Shown piece after piece: positions 41,399-50,020 of a stretch of 64,000 nt of DNA. The notes under the pieces were generated by a model. It made no database searches. It had not been told where the DNA came from and saw nothing but the letters and a program-made list of their open reading frames with translations. The position numbers and the translations under genes were made by a program. Source of the stretch: Pigmentiphaga humi (lineage in GTDB: Bacteria > Pseudomonadota > Gammaproteobacteria > Burkholderiales > Burkholderiaceae_B); contig NZ_UWPJ01000039.1 in the NCBI RefSeq assembly GCF_900606115.1, forward strand, positions 1 to 64,000, in the 5' to 3' direction. Positions within the stretch are counted from its first letter, which is position 1. The number at the start of each line of letters is the position of its first letter.

Positions 41399-41498
41399 GA
41401 CTTGCGGGGCGAAAAAACGCCAAGTTGGCATGAAGAGGTATCATCGTCGGCAATTGGATGTATAGTCCAGGCAACTTTTTGTAACTGATGATCGGTTC

Positions 41499-43355
41499 AT
41501 GCGCTGGCTTACGTTATGGACCACCTTGGTTGTCGCGTGTTTTGGCCTGACGTGTGCCGCCGCGCTGTACGACACCCGCCAGGATGCCACGCGAGCGGCG
41601 CGAGATGCCACGGTCAATCTCAGCCGGGTGGTGGCCGACGGTATCGGTCGCGACATCGAGCTGGTCGACCTATCCCTGCAATCCATGCTGAACGGCCTGC
41701 GGATCGCCGACGTCGAGAACCTCGACGCCGAGAGCCGCCATCGGCTGCTGTTCGATGGCGTGCCGGAGATCCGCGGCGTGGGCACGCTGGTCGTGCTCGA
41801 CGCGGAAGGCTCGATGGTGACCGATTCCAAGCTCGTTGCGGGCCGCGGCCTGAATTTCGCCTACCGGGACTACTTCCGCGTCCATCGCGATGCCGCCGAC
41901 GTGGGCATGTTCATCAGTCGTCCTTTCTTTTCGGAGATGGCCAAGCTGTGGTCGATCGCCGTGAGCCGGCGCGTCACGCAGCCGGACGGCAGCTTCGGCG
42001 GCGTGGTGGTGGGGACGCTGCGGGTCGCTTATCTCGAGAACATGTTCCGCCAGCTGGATCTGGGCGCGAATGGCGCAATCATCCTGCTGCGCAGAGACGG
42101 CACCGTGATGGCGCGCTATCCGAGCATCCAGGGAGCACTGGGTTCGCGGCTGGCGGATACCGAACTGTTCAGCCAATATCCGGCGGCCGAGCTTGGCAGT
42201 TATCATGCGGCGTCATCCGCCGATGGGATCGCGCGCTTGCATGCCTATACGGCGGTGGACGAGCATCCGCTGGTGGTGGTGGTCGGGCTGGCCGATCTGG
42301 ACATCTACCAATCGTGGCGCAGCAAAGCCTGGGCCATCGGCTTGCTGACGGTGCTGCTGTGCACGGCGACCTGGGTGCTGGTGCGCCAGCTGCGCCGCGA
42401 GTTCTCGCGGCGCCTGGCGGCCGAGCGCAGCGCCCTGCGCAACGAGGCGCGCTATCGCGTGCTGGCGGAGAACTCCGCCGACATCATCGCCATCAGCCGG
42501 GTCGACGGCGTGGTCACGTATATTTCGCCGGCCATCAAGGATGTGTTGGGGTGGGCGCCGCAGGAGATCGAAGGACACAGCCTGCATGATTTCGTCCGTG
42601 CCGATTATCTGCCGCTGGTGCCGGGCAAAACCCAGGCCTGGCCGCGGGTCCTGACTTTCCCCGCCTGCCACGCCGATGCCTCCTGGATATGGCTGGAAGC
42701 CAGCGTGCGGCAGTTGCCGGCCGAGATGGGGGACGAGCGCTACATCCTGAATATCCGTGACGTCTCGCGCCGCAAGAAAGTGGAGGAGGCGCTGGAGGCC
42801 GAGAATGCGCAGCTGCTGGCGATGGCCGCCACCGACGGCCTGACCAATCTGGCGAATCGGCGCAGTTTCGACGAAGTGCTGGAGCGCGAGTGGCGGCGTG
42901 CCGCGCGCGACGACGAGCCGTTGGCACTGCTGCTGATCGACGTGGATCATTTCAAGGCGCTCAACGATCACTACGGCCACCAGCAGGGGGACCAGTACCT
43001 GCGCGCCATCGCGCAGTTGATCAAGAGCTGCATCCGCCGGCCTGGCGATACCGCGGCCCGCTATGGCGGCGAGGAGTTCGCGGTGCTGTTGCCCAATACC
43101 GACATCGACGGGGCCTTCCTGCTTGCCGAAAAGATACGCAACGCAACGCAGGCGGCCCGGATTCCGCACCTGCAGAGCGAGCTCGGCGTCATGACCCTCA
43201 GCATCGGGGTGGAAGCCATGGTGCCCCACGGCAGCCTGGTGGCGGCCGCGCTGGTGCGCAGGGCCGACACGGCGCTCTATACGGCCAAGCGCCAGGGGCG
43301 CAACCGGACCTGCCCCTACGATCCCGGGCAGCAGGCCATGCCTCGCAGAGCCTGA
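41499..43355 (+). CDS. Membrane diguanylate cyclase with CACHE and PAS domains
   Basis: A 618-residue signalling protein. An N-terminal membrane helix, then a periplasmic dCACHE-like sensor (residues 30-275) and a second helix at about 280-300. A PAS domain follows (residues 315-425: YRVLAENSADIIAISRVDGVVTYISPAIKDVLGW), then GGDEF (445-605). The active site is ARYGGEEF, an accepted GGDEF variant, with the product-binding I-site RPGD five residues before it. It should make c-di-GMP from GTP and be subject to feedback inhibition. Confidence 0.93.
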   Translation: MRWLTLWTTLVVACFGLTCAAALYDTRQDATRAARDATVNLSRVVADGIGRDIELVDLSLQSMLNGLRIADVENLDAESRHRLLFDGVPEIRGVGTLVVLDAEGSMVTDSKLVAGRGLNFAYRDYFRVHRDAADVGMFISRPFFSEMAKLWSIAVSRRVTQPDGSFGGVVVGTLRVAYLENMFRQLDLGANGAIILLRRDGTVMARYPSIQGALGSRLADTELFSQYPAAELGSYHAASSADGIARLHAYTAVDEHPLVVVVGLADLDIYQSWRSKAWAIGLLTVLLCTATWVLVRQLRREFSRRLAAERSALRNEARYRVLAENSADIIAISRVDGVVTYISPAIKDVLGWAPQEIEGHSLHDFVRADYLPLVPGKTQAWPRVLTFPACHADASWIWLEASVRQLPAEMGDERYILNIRDVSRRKKVEEALEAENAQLLAMAATDGLTNLANRRSFDEVLEREWRRAARDDEPLALLLIDVDHFKALNDHYGHQQGDQYLRAIAQLIKSCIRRPGDTAARYGGEEFAVLLPNTDIDGAFLLAEKIRNATQAARIPHLQSELGVMTLSIGVEAMVPHGSLVAAALVRRADTALYTAKRQGRNRTCPYDPGQQAMPRRA

Positions 43356-43447
43356 TCCAGCAGGCCAGGAGCGGGATTGCGGTACCATTGTTCCATCACT
43401 TATACGCAGGACGCGCCCGCTCGCCAGCGGGTGCAAGGCGCAACTCC

Positions 43448-43900
43448 ATGGCATTCAAGGTTTTCGATCTGCAATGCGGTCACGGCCACGTTTTCGAAGG
43501 CTGGTTCAACTCGCATGATGATTTCGACGCGCAGCGCGAGCGCGGGCTGATCTGCTGTCCGCTGTGCGACAGCAAGTCCATAGACAAAAAGCTGTCTGCG
43601 CCGATGCTGAACGTCTCGGGCAGCAAGGCGCCGGCCGAGCCTGCGGCTCGCGCCGTCCCGGGCAGCCTGCCGCCCGCCCATGCGCAAGCGGCCGCATTGC
43701 AGCACTTGCGGGAGGTCTTGCGCAAGACCGAGAACGTAGGCGAACGCTTCGCCGCCGAGGCGCGCCGCATCCATCATGGCGATGCCCCGGAGCGTCCGAT
43801 CCGGGGAGTGGCGACGCATCAGGAACAGCAGTCGCTGGCCGAGGAGGGCATCGCGGTGGCCGCGATTCCCGCGATGCTGGACGACGACCGGCTGCAATAG
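43448..43900 (+). CDS. DUF1178 family protein
   Basis: A 150-residue cytosolic protein found across proteobacteria, of unknown function. The signature start is MAFKVFDLQCGHGHVFEGWF with CCPLCDSKSIDKKLSAP, four Cys/His positions that look like a zinc ribbon. A Pro/Ala-rich linker separates it from a conserved C-terminus (ALQHLREVLRKTENVGERFAAEARRIHHGDAPERPIRG). Confidence 0.9.
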   Translation: MAFKVFDLQCGHGHVFEGWFNSHDDFDAQRERGLICCPLCDSKSIDKKLSAPMLNVSGSKAPAEPAARAVPGSLPPAHAQAAALQHLREVLRKTENVGERFAAEARRIHHGDAPERPIRGVATHQEQQSLAEEGIAVAAIPAMLDDDRLQ

Positions 43901-43936
43901 CGCAAGCCAGGAACCGGCACTGGTGGGCTGATTTGA

Positions 43937-44020
43937 ACCCAGGGCGCCGCGGATCCGGCTTCGCCGGTCCGCCAGCGCCGCCCCCTCGAGGGGGCCCGCG
44001 TAAGCGGGTAGGGGGGTGGG
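43937..44020 (+). repeat. Dispersed intergenic repeat, copy 3
   Basis: About 84 bases: ACCCAGGGCGCCGCGGATCC, GGCTTCGCCGGTCCGCCAGC, GCCGCCCCCTCGAGGGGGCC, CGCGTAAGCGGGTAGGGGGG. Several internal hairpins (CCGGC/GCCGG; CCCCCTCGAGGGGG). Closely shared with 35220-35302, and in part with 32753-32790 in the opposite sense. It lies between convergent DUF1178 and efp genes. Confidence 0.8.
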
Positions 44021-44045
44021 CTTTGTTAGCGGTAGGGGTGGGGCT

Positions 44046-44603
44046 TTACTTCACGCGGCTGCGGTATTCGCCGGTGCGGGTATCGATTTCGATCTTGTCG
44101 CCGATTTCGCAGAACAGCGGCACGGGCAGCTCGTAGCCGGTATTGACCTTGGCGGGCTTCATCACCTTGCCGGACGTATCGCCGCGGACGGCGGGCTCGG
44201 TGTAGACGATCTCGCGCACGACGATGGTGGGCATCTCGACCGAGATGGCGCGGCCTTCGTAGAAAACGACCTCGACGGGCATGCCTTCCTCGAGGTAGTG
44301 CAGCGCATCGCCCATGCTTTCGGCTTCGACTTCGTACTGGTTGTACTCGGTGTCCATGAAGACGTACATGGGATCGGCGAAGTACGAGTAGGTGCACTCG
44401 CGGCGCTCGAGCACCAGGATTTCGAATTTTTCGTCGGCCTTGTAGACGGATTCGGTGCCCGAACCGGTCAACAGGTTCTTGAGCTTCATCTTGACGACGG
44501 CGGCGTTGCGGCCCGACTTGTTGTATTCGGTCTTCTGGACGACCAGGGGATCCTTGCCGACCATGATTACGTTGCCGACACGCAGTTCCTGAGCGATTTT
44601 CAT
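44046..44603 (-). CDS. efp: Translation elongation factor P
   Basis: A 185-residue EF-P with the three beta-barrel domains in order; it relieves ribosome stalling at polyproline stretches. At the tip of domain I it has [12 protein letters not shown], so Arg32 stands where E. coli has Lys34. EF-Ps with Arg32 are activated by EarP rhamnosylation, and the earP gene is immediately upstream on the same strand. A likely -10 element is at 44789-44794, giving a leader of about 180 bases. Confidence 0.97.
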   Translation of the reverse strand: MKIAQELRVGNVIMVGKDPLVVQKTEYNKSGRNAAVVKMKLKNLLTGSGTESVYKADEKFEILVLERRECTYSYFADPMYVFMDTEYNQYEVEAESMGDALHYLEEGMPVEVVFYEGRAISVEMPTIVVREIVYTEPAVRGDTSGKVMKPAKVNTGYELPVPLFCEIGDKIEIDTRTGEYRSRVK

Positions 44604-44788
44604 TGGGAAACCAACCTTAGGGGAGACGACTCCGGTAGCACGCGGCAAATCCGCGCATGCCAGCCAGGGTCCTGATAGGGTCTTACGGGCGCTCCTGTGA
44701 GCTTCCCGAAAACCAGGCAAGCATCTCTTCTTCTTGCCGATTGCTTCGAGGGTTTCCCAAAGGAGCCTGGAAAACTGTGCAGCCTACT

Positions 44789-44794
44789 AGTATA
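44789..44794 (-). promoter_or_regulatory. efp: Possible -10 box of the efp promoter
   Basis: Read on the minus strand this is TATACT inside CGCTATACTAGTAGG, an AT-rich island in the GC-rich space between earP and efp. No clear -35 box at the right distance; a sigma-70 promoter is inferred. Confidence 0.35.
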
Positions 44795-44865
44795 GCGCGC
44801 CCTGTGCGGTGGCCGCTAGTCGCCGGGCCTGCGCCGCGGACCATGGCGCGGGCGGCTGGCCAGGC

Positions 44866-45966
44866 TCAACGGTGGTTTTCCTGCAACGCCAGGCAGAATG
44901 CCGCGAGATTGGCCGCCAGATCGGGCTGCCTGCCCAGGCTGTCGCTCCAGGCCAGCGCCTGTGCCTTCCATTCGGCGAGCGTGCCCGCCTCGAAAGCCTG
45001 GGCGAGCAGTTCCGGCAGGCGGGCCGCTTCGGCATCGCCGTTCCAGGCCGTCTGCAGGGCGCCCGCGCAGGGCGGGCAGGGGTAGCGGTCCAGCCAGGCT
45101 TGCAGCTTGTCCACGTGCGCGGCCCCGGCCTGCGGATAAATGTGCCAGACCATGGGCCGCCCCGCCCATTGCGCCCGGACGAAGGAGTCCTCGCCTCGCA
45201 CGAAGTTGAGGTCGGCGCACCACAGCAGCCGGTCGTAGTCGGGCTGGGCGAGGAAGGGGATGCGGACGATGCGCAGCGCCCCGCGGGCGCCGTCGCTCAG
45301 GTAGGGCGCGACGCCGGGCGGGATGGCGAGCAGCGTGGGGACAGGTTGCGCGGCCAGCACGTCGGCCAGCAGCGAAGCCTGGGCGTCGGGATAACAGAAC
45401 AGCGTAGCCAGCCGTTCGCCGGGCCGCAGCTCGCGCACGCCGGCATGAAGGAGAAATGCCGCCCTGCCCACGGGGTCGGCCTGCAGCGCGTCGCGTTCTG
45501 CCAGCAGCGTGCGTTCGCGCAGCAGTCCGCCGGTGGCCGGCGTGAAGCCCGGGAAAAAGAAATATTTGCGCAGGCCGCCTGGCTGCGGCGAGGGGAGCGC
45601 GTGACAGTTCTCCACCCAGGCTTCGGCGCTGAGGTATTCGAGATTGATCCATACCGGCGGCCGTACGCGGTCGCCCATTTGCTGGACGAATTCGGCCGGC
45701 GGATCGCAGGCGAAAGCCTCGATCGCCACGTCGCCCGGAGACAGGGGCGGCGCGGGGCGGGTCCAGTGCACGATCTCCACGCCGTCGGCCTGCTGCCGCG
45801 CCAGTCGTTCGTCTACGCCGGGGACCAGCCGCGCGGCGGCGCGCAGGTCGTCCACCCACAGGCGCACCTGCCAGCCGTGCTCCCGGCGCAACTGCCGCGC
45901 CAGCCGCCAGCACACGCCGATATCGCCGTAGTTGTCGATGACCCGGCAGAACACGTCGGCTAGCAT
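44866..45966 (-). CDS. earP: EF-P arginine rhamnosyltransferase EarP
   Basis: A 366-residue glycosyltransferase (former DUF2331) that moves rhamnose from dTDP-rhamnose onto Arg32 of EF-P. The start MLADVFCRVIDNYGDIGVCWRLARQL contains the substrate-binding NYGDIGVCWRLA segment with the catalytic Asp; later blocks are FFFPGFTPATGGLLRE and NFVRGEDSFVRAQWAGRPMVWHIYPQ, which binds the nucleotide sugar. It is paired with efp, as in other proteobacteria with Arg32-type EF-P. Confidence 0.96.
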   Translation of the reverse strand: MLADVFCRVIDNYGDIGVCWRLARQLRREHGWQVRLWVDDLRAAARLVPGVDERLARQQADGVEIVHWTRPAPPLSPGDVAIEAFACDPPAEFVQQMGDRVRPPVWINLEYLSAEAWVENCHALPSPQPGGLRKYFFFPGFTPATGGLLRERTLLAERDALQADPVGRAAFLLHAGVRELRPGERLATLFCYPDAQASLLADVLAAQPVPTLLAIPPGVAPYLSDGARGALRIVRIPFLAQPDYDRLLWCADLNFVRGEDSFVRAQWAGRPMVWHIYPQAGAAHVDKLQAWLDRYPCPPCAGALQTAWNGDAEAARLPELLAQAFEAGTLAEWKAQALAWSDSLGRQPDLAANLAAFCLALQENHR

Positions 45967-46015
45967 CGGGAACAGTCCTTGGCCTAGAGTGGCCGGAAAA
46001 ATTGACGGAGGCGCA

Positions 46016-46909
46016 TTATCGCCTGGCGTCGTCCGGCAGGGTGCGGCGCGCCAGCTCCAGCCAGGCGCGTGCCGCGAACGAGAGGTAGCGGCCCCGCCGC
46101 CAGGCGAACGCCATGTGCCACCAGAGCGGCGGATCGGCAAGCGGCACCACTGCATGGCGCGTCCGGTCCAACTGGCGGCCGAACAGCTCGGGCAGCAGCG
46201 CCACGCCCACGCCCGCGGCCACCATGGACGCCATGAAATCCCATTGGCTGCTGCGGCCCGCGATCCGCGGCGTGAAGCCGGCCTGGATACAGGCCGCATG
46301 GACGATTTCGTTGAGCACGAAACCCTCGCCGTAGAAGATGAAGGGCTCGGCGGCCAGCTCCGCCAGGCGCAGGCTGGCGAGCCCGTTCCACTTCGAGAAG
46401 GCCGGAGCGATCAACTGGAGCGGCGAGTTGCAGATCGGCAGGGTGTCGTACTCGGCCTCGTCGGCGGGCAGCAGCATGGCGCCGATCTCCAGCGTGCCGG
46501 CGCGCAATTCGTCTTCCACTGTGCGCGATCCCCGCTCGAAGAGCTTGAGCTCGACCTGGGGATAGTCGCGGTGGAACTGGCCGAGCAGCGGCGTCAGCAA
46601 GTGGCTCGCCAGCGGCGGGATCCCGATCACGAGTTCACCTTGCGCCAGACTGCGCACGTCGGCCAGTTCGGCCAGCAACTGGGCATGCAGCGCCAGCAGC
46701 TGGCCGCCGCGCTGCAGCACGATCCGCCCGGTATCGGTCGGCTCCAGGCGTCTCCCGGATTTGCGCAGCACCGGCGTGCCCAGCTCGTCCTCCAACTGCC
46801 TGATCATCTTGCTGACGGTCGGCTGGGTGACGCAGAGCGCCCGCGCCGCGGCCGTATAGCTTTGGCGATGCATGACTTCGACGAAATAGCGCAGGGCTCG
46901 AAGGTCCAT
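46016..46909 (-). CDS. LysR regulator divergent from cidA-lrgB
   Basis: A 297-residue LysR protein: winged helix at the start (MDLRALRYFVEVMHRQSYTAAARALCVTQPTVSKMIRQLE), effector domain from about residue 90 (GELVIGIPPLASHLLTPLLGQF). It is read away from the cidA/lrgB pair, like the CidR regulators that induce these genes in response to acetate or overflow metabolism. By position it should play that role. Confidence 0.88.
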   Translation of the reverse strand: MDLRALRYFVEVMHRQSYTAAARALCVTQPTVSKMIRQLEDELGTPVLRKSGRRLEPTDTGRIVLQRGGQLLALHAQLLAELADVRSLAQGELVIGIPPLASHLLTPLLGQFHRDYPQVELKLFERGSRTVEDELRAGTLEIGAMLLPADEAEYDTLPICNSPLQLIAPAFSKWNGLASLRLAELAAEPFIFYGEGFVLNEIVHAACIQAGFTPRIAGRSSQWDFMASMVAAGVGVALLPELFGRQLDRTRHAVVPLADPPLWWHMAFAWRRGRYLSFAARAWLELARRTLPDDARR

Positions 46910-46945
46910 TTCATTCCAATGTGGAATTCTTGATATCGATTTTAT

Positions 46946-46960
46946 TCATTTTATAAATGA
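46946..46960. promoter_or_regulatory. Inverted repeat in the LysR/cidA divergent promoter
   Basis: TCATTT and AAATGA flank TAT in an AT-rich island between the LysR gene (start 46909) and cidA (start 47006). An interrupted dyad starting with T and ending in A fits a LysR-type binding site. Position and symmetry are the only support. Confidence 0.45.
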
Positions 46961-47005
46961 TCTATTTTTTTCTAGAATCAGAGGGTATTCCCTAGGTCGT
47001 GAGCC

Positions 47006-47401
47006 ATGAAACGTTTAACCCCTCTTGCCACCCGGATCCTGCAAGTGCTGGCCCTGATCGCCGTATGGTGGGCGGGCGATGCGCTGGTCCAGCGGACGGG
47101 ATTGCCGGTTCCGGGCGGCGTGGTCGGGCTGTTTGCCGTCCTCGCGCTGCTGCTGAGCGGCTGGCTCCCGCTGGCGCGCATCGACCGGGGGGCGAAGTGG
47201 CTGTTGGCCGACATGCTGGTGTTTTTCATCCCGGCGGTCGTCGCCATCGTTCGCTACCAGGACCTCCTCAAGACCGAGGGTGTCAAGCTGATGGTGGTGA
47301 TCGTGCTGGGCAATGCCTGCGTGATGCTGGTCACGGCGCTGACCGTGGAATGGGTGGCCGGGCGGCGCCGCGGCATGGGCGGGGAGGGCAGCGCATCATG
47401 A
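47006..47401 (+). CDS. cidA: CidA/LrgA holin-like protein
   Basis: A 131-residue inner-membrane protein with four helices. The family pattern is clear: LIAVWWAGDALVQRTGLPVPGGVVGLFAVLALLLSG, then KWLLADMLVFFIPAVVAI. CidA/LrgA proteins are holin-like and act with a CidB/LrgB partner, here the next gene, in cell lysis control or pyruvate/metabolite transport. The stop overlaps the lrgB start (47398-47401). Confidence 0.92.
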   Translation: MKRLTPLATRILQVLALIAVWWAGDALVQRTGLPVPGGVVGLFAVLALLLSGWLPLARIDRGAKWLLADMLVFFIPAVVAIVRYQDLLKTEGVKLMVVIVLGNACVMLVTALTVEWVAGRRRGMGGEGSAS

Positions 47402-48075
47402 TGCTGGCCTTCTGCCTGGCGGCGACCGTCGTTCTCTATTGTCTGAACAAGGTCCTGTACGCCCGCCACGCACGCATCTGGACCCATCCCATTCTGCTGA
47501 CGCCGGCGATGCTGGCTGCGCTGCTGCTCGCGACCGGCATATCCCTGGACGAATACACTGCCGACACCCGCCTGCTGCTGTGGTTCCTGGGGCCGGCAAC
47601 GGTGGCCTTCGCGGTGCCCATCTACGAATACCGCCGCCTGATCCGCGAGCAGTGGCTTGCATTGGCCATCGGCACTCTGGCTGGCGTCGCGGCCGCGGTG
47701 GGAACGTCCTGGGGCCTGGCCCACCTGCTGCACTTGTCGCCAGAGGTCACGAACAGTTTGCTGGTGCGCTCGGTTTCCACGCCGTTCGCGCTGGCCACGG
47801 CCGATACCGTTGGCGGCAATGCCGATCTGGCGGTGATGTTCGTGGTGTTTACCGGCCTGGCCGGCATGCTGATGGGGGAAATCGTCCTGGCCGTGATGCC
47901 GCGCCGTTCGCGCATGGCCAGCGGCGCCTCGTACGGCGCTGCGGCCCACGCGCTGGGTACGGTCCGGGCACGCGAACTCAGCGAGGAAGCGGGCGTGATG
48001 GCCAGCCTGCTGATGATCTTCAGCGGACTGGTCATGGTGCTGGTGGCGCCGGCCCTCGGCCATTGGCTGGCCTAG
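47398..48075 (+). CDS. lrgB: LrgB/CidB family membrane protein
   Basis: A 225-residue inner-membrane protein of the LrgB family. Landmarks are HPILLTPAMLAALLLATGISLDEY, FLGPATVAFAVPIYEYRRLI, and LLVRSVSTPFALATADTVGGNADLAVMFVVFTGLAGMLMGE, ending GAAAHALGTVRARELSEEAGVMASLLMIFSGL. Partner of CidA, translationally coupled to it. Confidence 0.92.
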   Translation: MMLAFCLAATVVLYCLNKVLYARHARIWTHPILLTPAMLAALLLATGISLDEYTADTRLLLWFLGPATVAFAVPIYEYRRLIREQWLALAIGTLAGVAAAVGTSWGLAHLLHLSPEVTNSLLVRSVSTPFALATADTVGGNADLAVMFVVFTGLAGMLMGEIVLAVMPRRSRMASGASYGAAAHALGTVRARELSEEAGVMASLLMIFSGLVMVLVAPALGHWLA

Positions 48076-48108
48076 GGACGCAGCGCTGCGACTGCGCGGG
48101 CCGTACGG

Positions 48109-48831
48109 CTAGCGCTTCATGTACTGGGTCGCGCCGAACAGGTTCTCCTTGGCCGTGGCGTCTTGCGGCTTGCGCTGGTCTGCCAGCACCTGGATGCCGC
48201 GCTGCACGGCCGGGCGCGCCTGGATTTCGTCGAACCAGCGCTTGACGTTGGGGTAATCGCCCAGGTCCACGCCCTGGTTGGCGTGCGAGCGGGTCCAGGG
48301 CCAGGTGGCGATGTCAGCGATGGTGTAGGCGCGGCCCGCCAGGAAGGCGTGCCGGGAGAGCTGCCTGTCCATCACGCTGTACAGGCGCCGGGCCTCGTTG
48401 GTGTAGCGGTTGGTGGCGTACTCGATGCGCTCCGGCGCGTATAGCCGGAAATGGTGCGCCTGGCCGAGCATGGGGCCGACCCCGCCCATCTGGAACATCA
48501 GCCATTGCAGCGTGTTGTAGCGCTCGCGATCGGTCTTGCCCAGGAATTTGCCGACCTTGCCTGCCAGGTAGACCAGGATGGCGCCGGACTCGAACAGCGG
48601 CATGGGGCGGCCGTCCGGCCCGTCGGGATCGAGAATGGCGGGAATTTTGTTGTTCGGGCTGAGGGCGAGGAATTCTTCCTTGAACTGGTCGCCCGCGCCG
48701 ATGTTCACGGCGTGCACTTCGTACGGCAGCTTGCACTCTTCGAGCATGATGTGCACTTTGTGGCCGTTGGGAGTGGGCCAGGAGTAGACCTGTATGGGCT
48801 GCTGGGCTGGCTTGGCGATCTTGTCGGTCAT
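48109..48831 (-). CDS. Glutathione S-transferase (YfcG/Ure2-like)
   Basis: A 240-residue cytosolic GST. N-terminal thioredoxin-like domain with VYSWPTPNGHKVHIMLEECKLPYEVHAVNI and PNNKIPAILDPDG...FESGAILVYLAGK (the cis-Pro and the E-S pair that bind glutathione). The helical C-terminal domain has FLAGRAYTIADIATWPW. The NGHK pattern places it with the Nu-class YfcG proteins that reduce disulfides and peroxides. It is read toward lrgB. Confidence 0.9.
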   Translation of the reverse strand: MTDKIAKPAQQPIQVYSWPTPNGHKVHIMLEECKLPYEVHAVNIGAGDQFKEEFLALSPNNKIPAILDPDGPDGRPMPLFESGAILVYLAGKVGKFLGKTDRERYNTLQWLMFQMGGVGPMLGQAHHFRLYAPERIEYATNRYTNEARRLYSVMDRQLSRHAFLAGRAYTIADIATWPWTRSHANQGVDLGDYPNVKRWFDEIQARPAVQRGIQVLADQRKPQDATAKENLFGATQYMKR

Positions 48832-49009
48832 GCGTGGCTCCGGAAAGAATGCGGGTTCGCTGCGATTATGCGGCAAAGCGTTTGGCTCGTGGCCATCTTT
48901 GACTGGCGTGCACAACTGCTATTCGCCGTCTGCATGGGCAGCGCGAGCGTCTACGGGGGATAATCGGTGTTTACCCTTCCGAGGTTCCCGACAGCGGGAG
49001 CCCCTCGCC

Positions 49010-50011
49010 ATGACCCGTCCGCGTTTCCTTCCCGACAATTTCACGCTCAATCTGATCCTGGTCGTCGTCATCGCCAGCGTACTGCCCTGTTCCGGCCAGA
49101 CCGCCGTGGCGTTCGACTGGATCACCAACATCGCCATCGCCGTGCTGTTCTTCCTGCACGGCGCCAAGCTGTCGCGCGAGGCCATCGTCGCGGGCGCGAC
49201 GCACTGGCGCCTGCACGTGCTGATCTTCGCCTTCACTTTCGTGATGTTCCCGCTGCTCGGGCTGGCCTTCAAGCCGGTGCTGGCGCCGCTGGTCACCCCG
49301 GACCTCTACCTGGGCATCCTGTTCCTGTGCGCGCTGCCCGCCACGGTCCAGTCGGCCATCGCGCTGACCTCGATCGCGCGCGGCAACATCCCGGCGGCGA
49401 TTTGCAGCGCCTCGGGGTCCAGCCTGCTGGGAATTTTCATTACCCCGGTCCTGGTCAAGCTGATGATGAGCACGTCCGGCGAAGGCTCGCTGTCTTTCGA
49501 CGCCATCGGCAAGATCCTGCTGCAGCTGCTGCTGCCTTTCGTAGTGGGGCAGATCGCGCGCCGCTGGATAGGCGGCTGGGTGGCCAGGCGGCGGGCGATG
49601 CTCAAGTTCGTGGACCAGGGCTCCATCCTGCTGGTGGTCTATACCGCCTTCAGCGAGGCGGTGGTGGGCGGCCTCTGGCAGCAGACCTCGACCGCCACGC
49701 TGGCGGGCATCCTGGTCTGCTGCGCGGTCATCCTGGGCGTGGTGCTGCTGATCACGACCTATGTCAGCCGGGCGCTGGGGTTTTCCAAGGAGGACGAGAT
49801 CACCATCGTATTCTGCGGATCCAAGAAAAGCCTGGCGACCGGCATTCCCATGGCCAAGGTGCTGCTGTCCAGCAGCGCCGCCGGCGCCATCGTGCTGCCG
49901 TTGATGATCTTCCACCAGATGCAGCTCATGGTGTGCGCCGTCCTGGCGAACCGCTATGCCGCCCGTCCCGATGCGAAGTCCGAGGGCGGCGCCCCGGTCA
50001 AGGCGGCCTGA
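49010..50011 (+). CDS. Sodium/bile-acid-symporter-like transporter (SBF-like, YfeH type)
   Basis: A 333-residue inner-membrane protein with about ten helices. Typical blocks are FDWITNIAIAVLFFLHGAKLSREAI, CALPATVQSAIALTSIARGNIPAAICSASGSSLLGIFITP and FCGSKKSLATGIPMAKVLL, as in the SBF-like family (YfeH, P7 group). It probably exports or imports an organic anion by sodium symport; substrate unknown. Start at 49010; the frame is open further upstream. Confidence 0.88.
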   Translation: MTRPRFLPDNFTLNLILVVVIASVLPCSGQTAVAFDWITNIAIAVLFFLHGAKLSREAIVAGATHWRLHVLIFAFTFVMFPLLGLAFKPVLAPLVTPDLYLGILFLCALPATVQSAIALTSIARGNIPAAICSASGSSLLGIFITPVLVKLMMSTSGEGSLSFDAIGKILLQLLLPFVVGQIARRWIGGWVARRRAMLKFVDQGSILLVVYTAFSEAVVGGLWQQTSTATLAGILVCCAVILGVVLLITTYVSRALGFSKEDEITIVFCGSKKSLATGIPMAKVLLSSSAAGAIVLPLMIFHQMQLMVCAVLANRYAARPDAKSEGGAPVKAA

Positions 50012-50020
50012 GCGGCGTCG

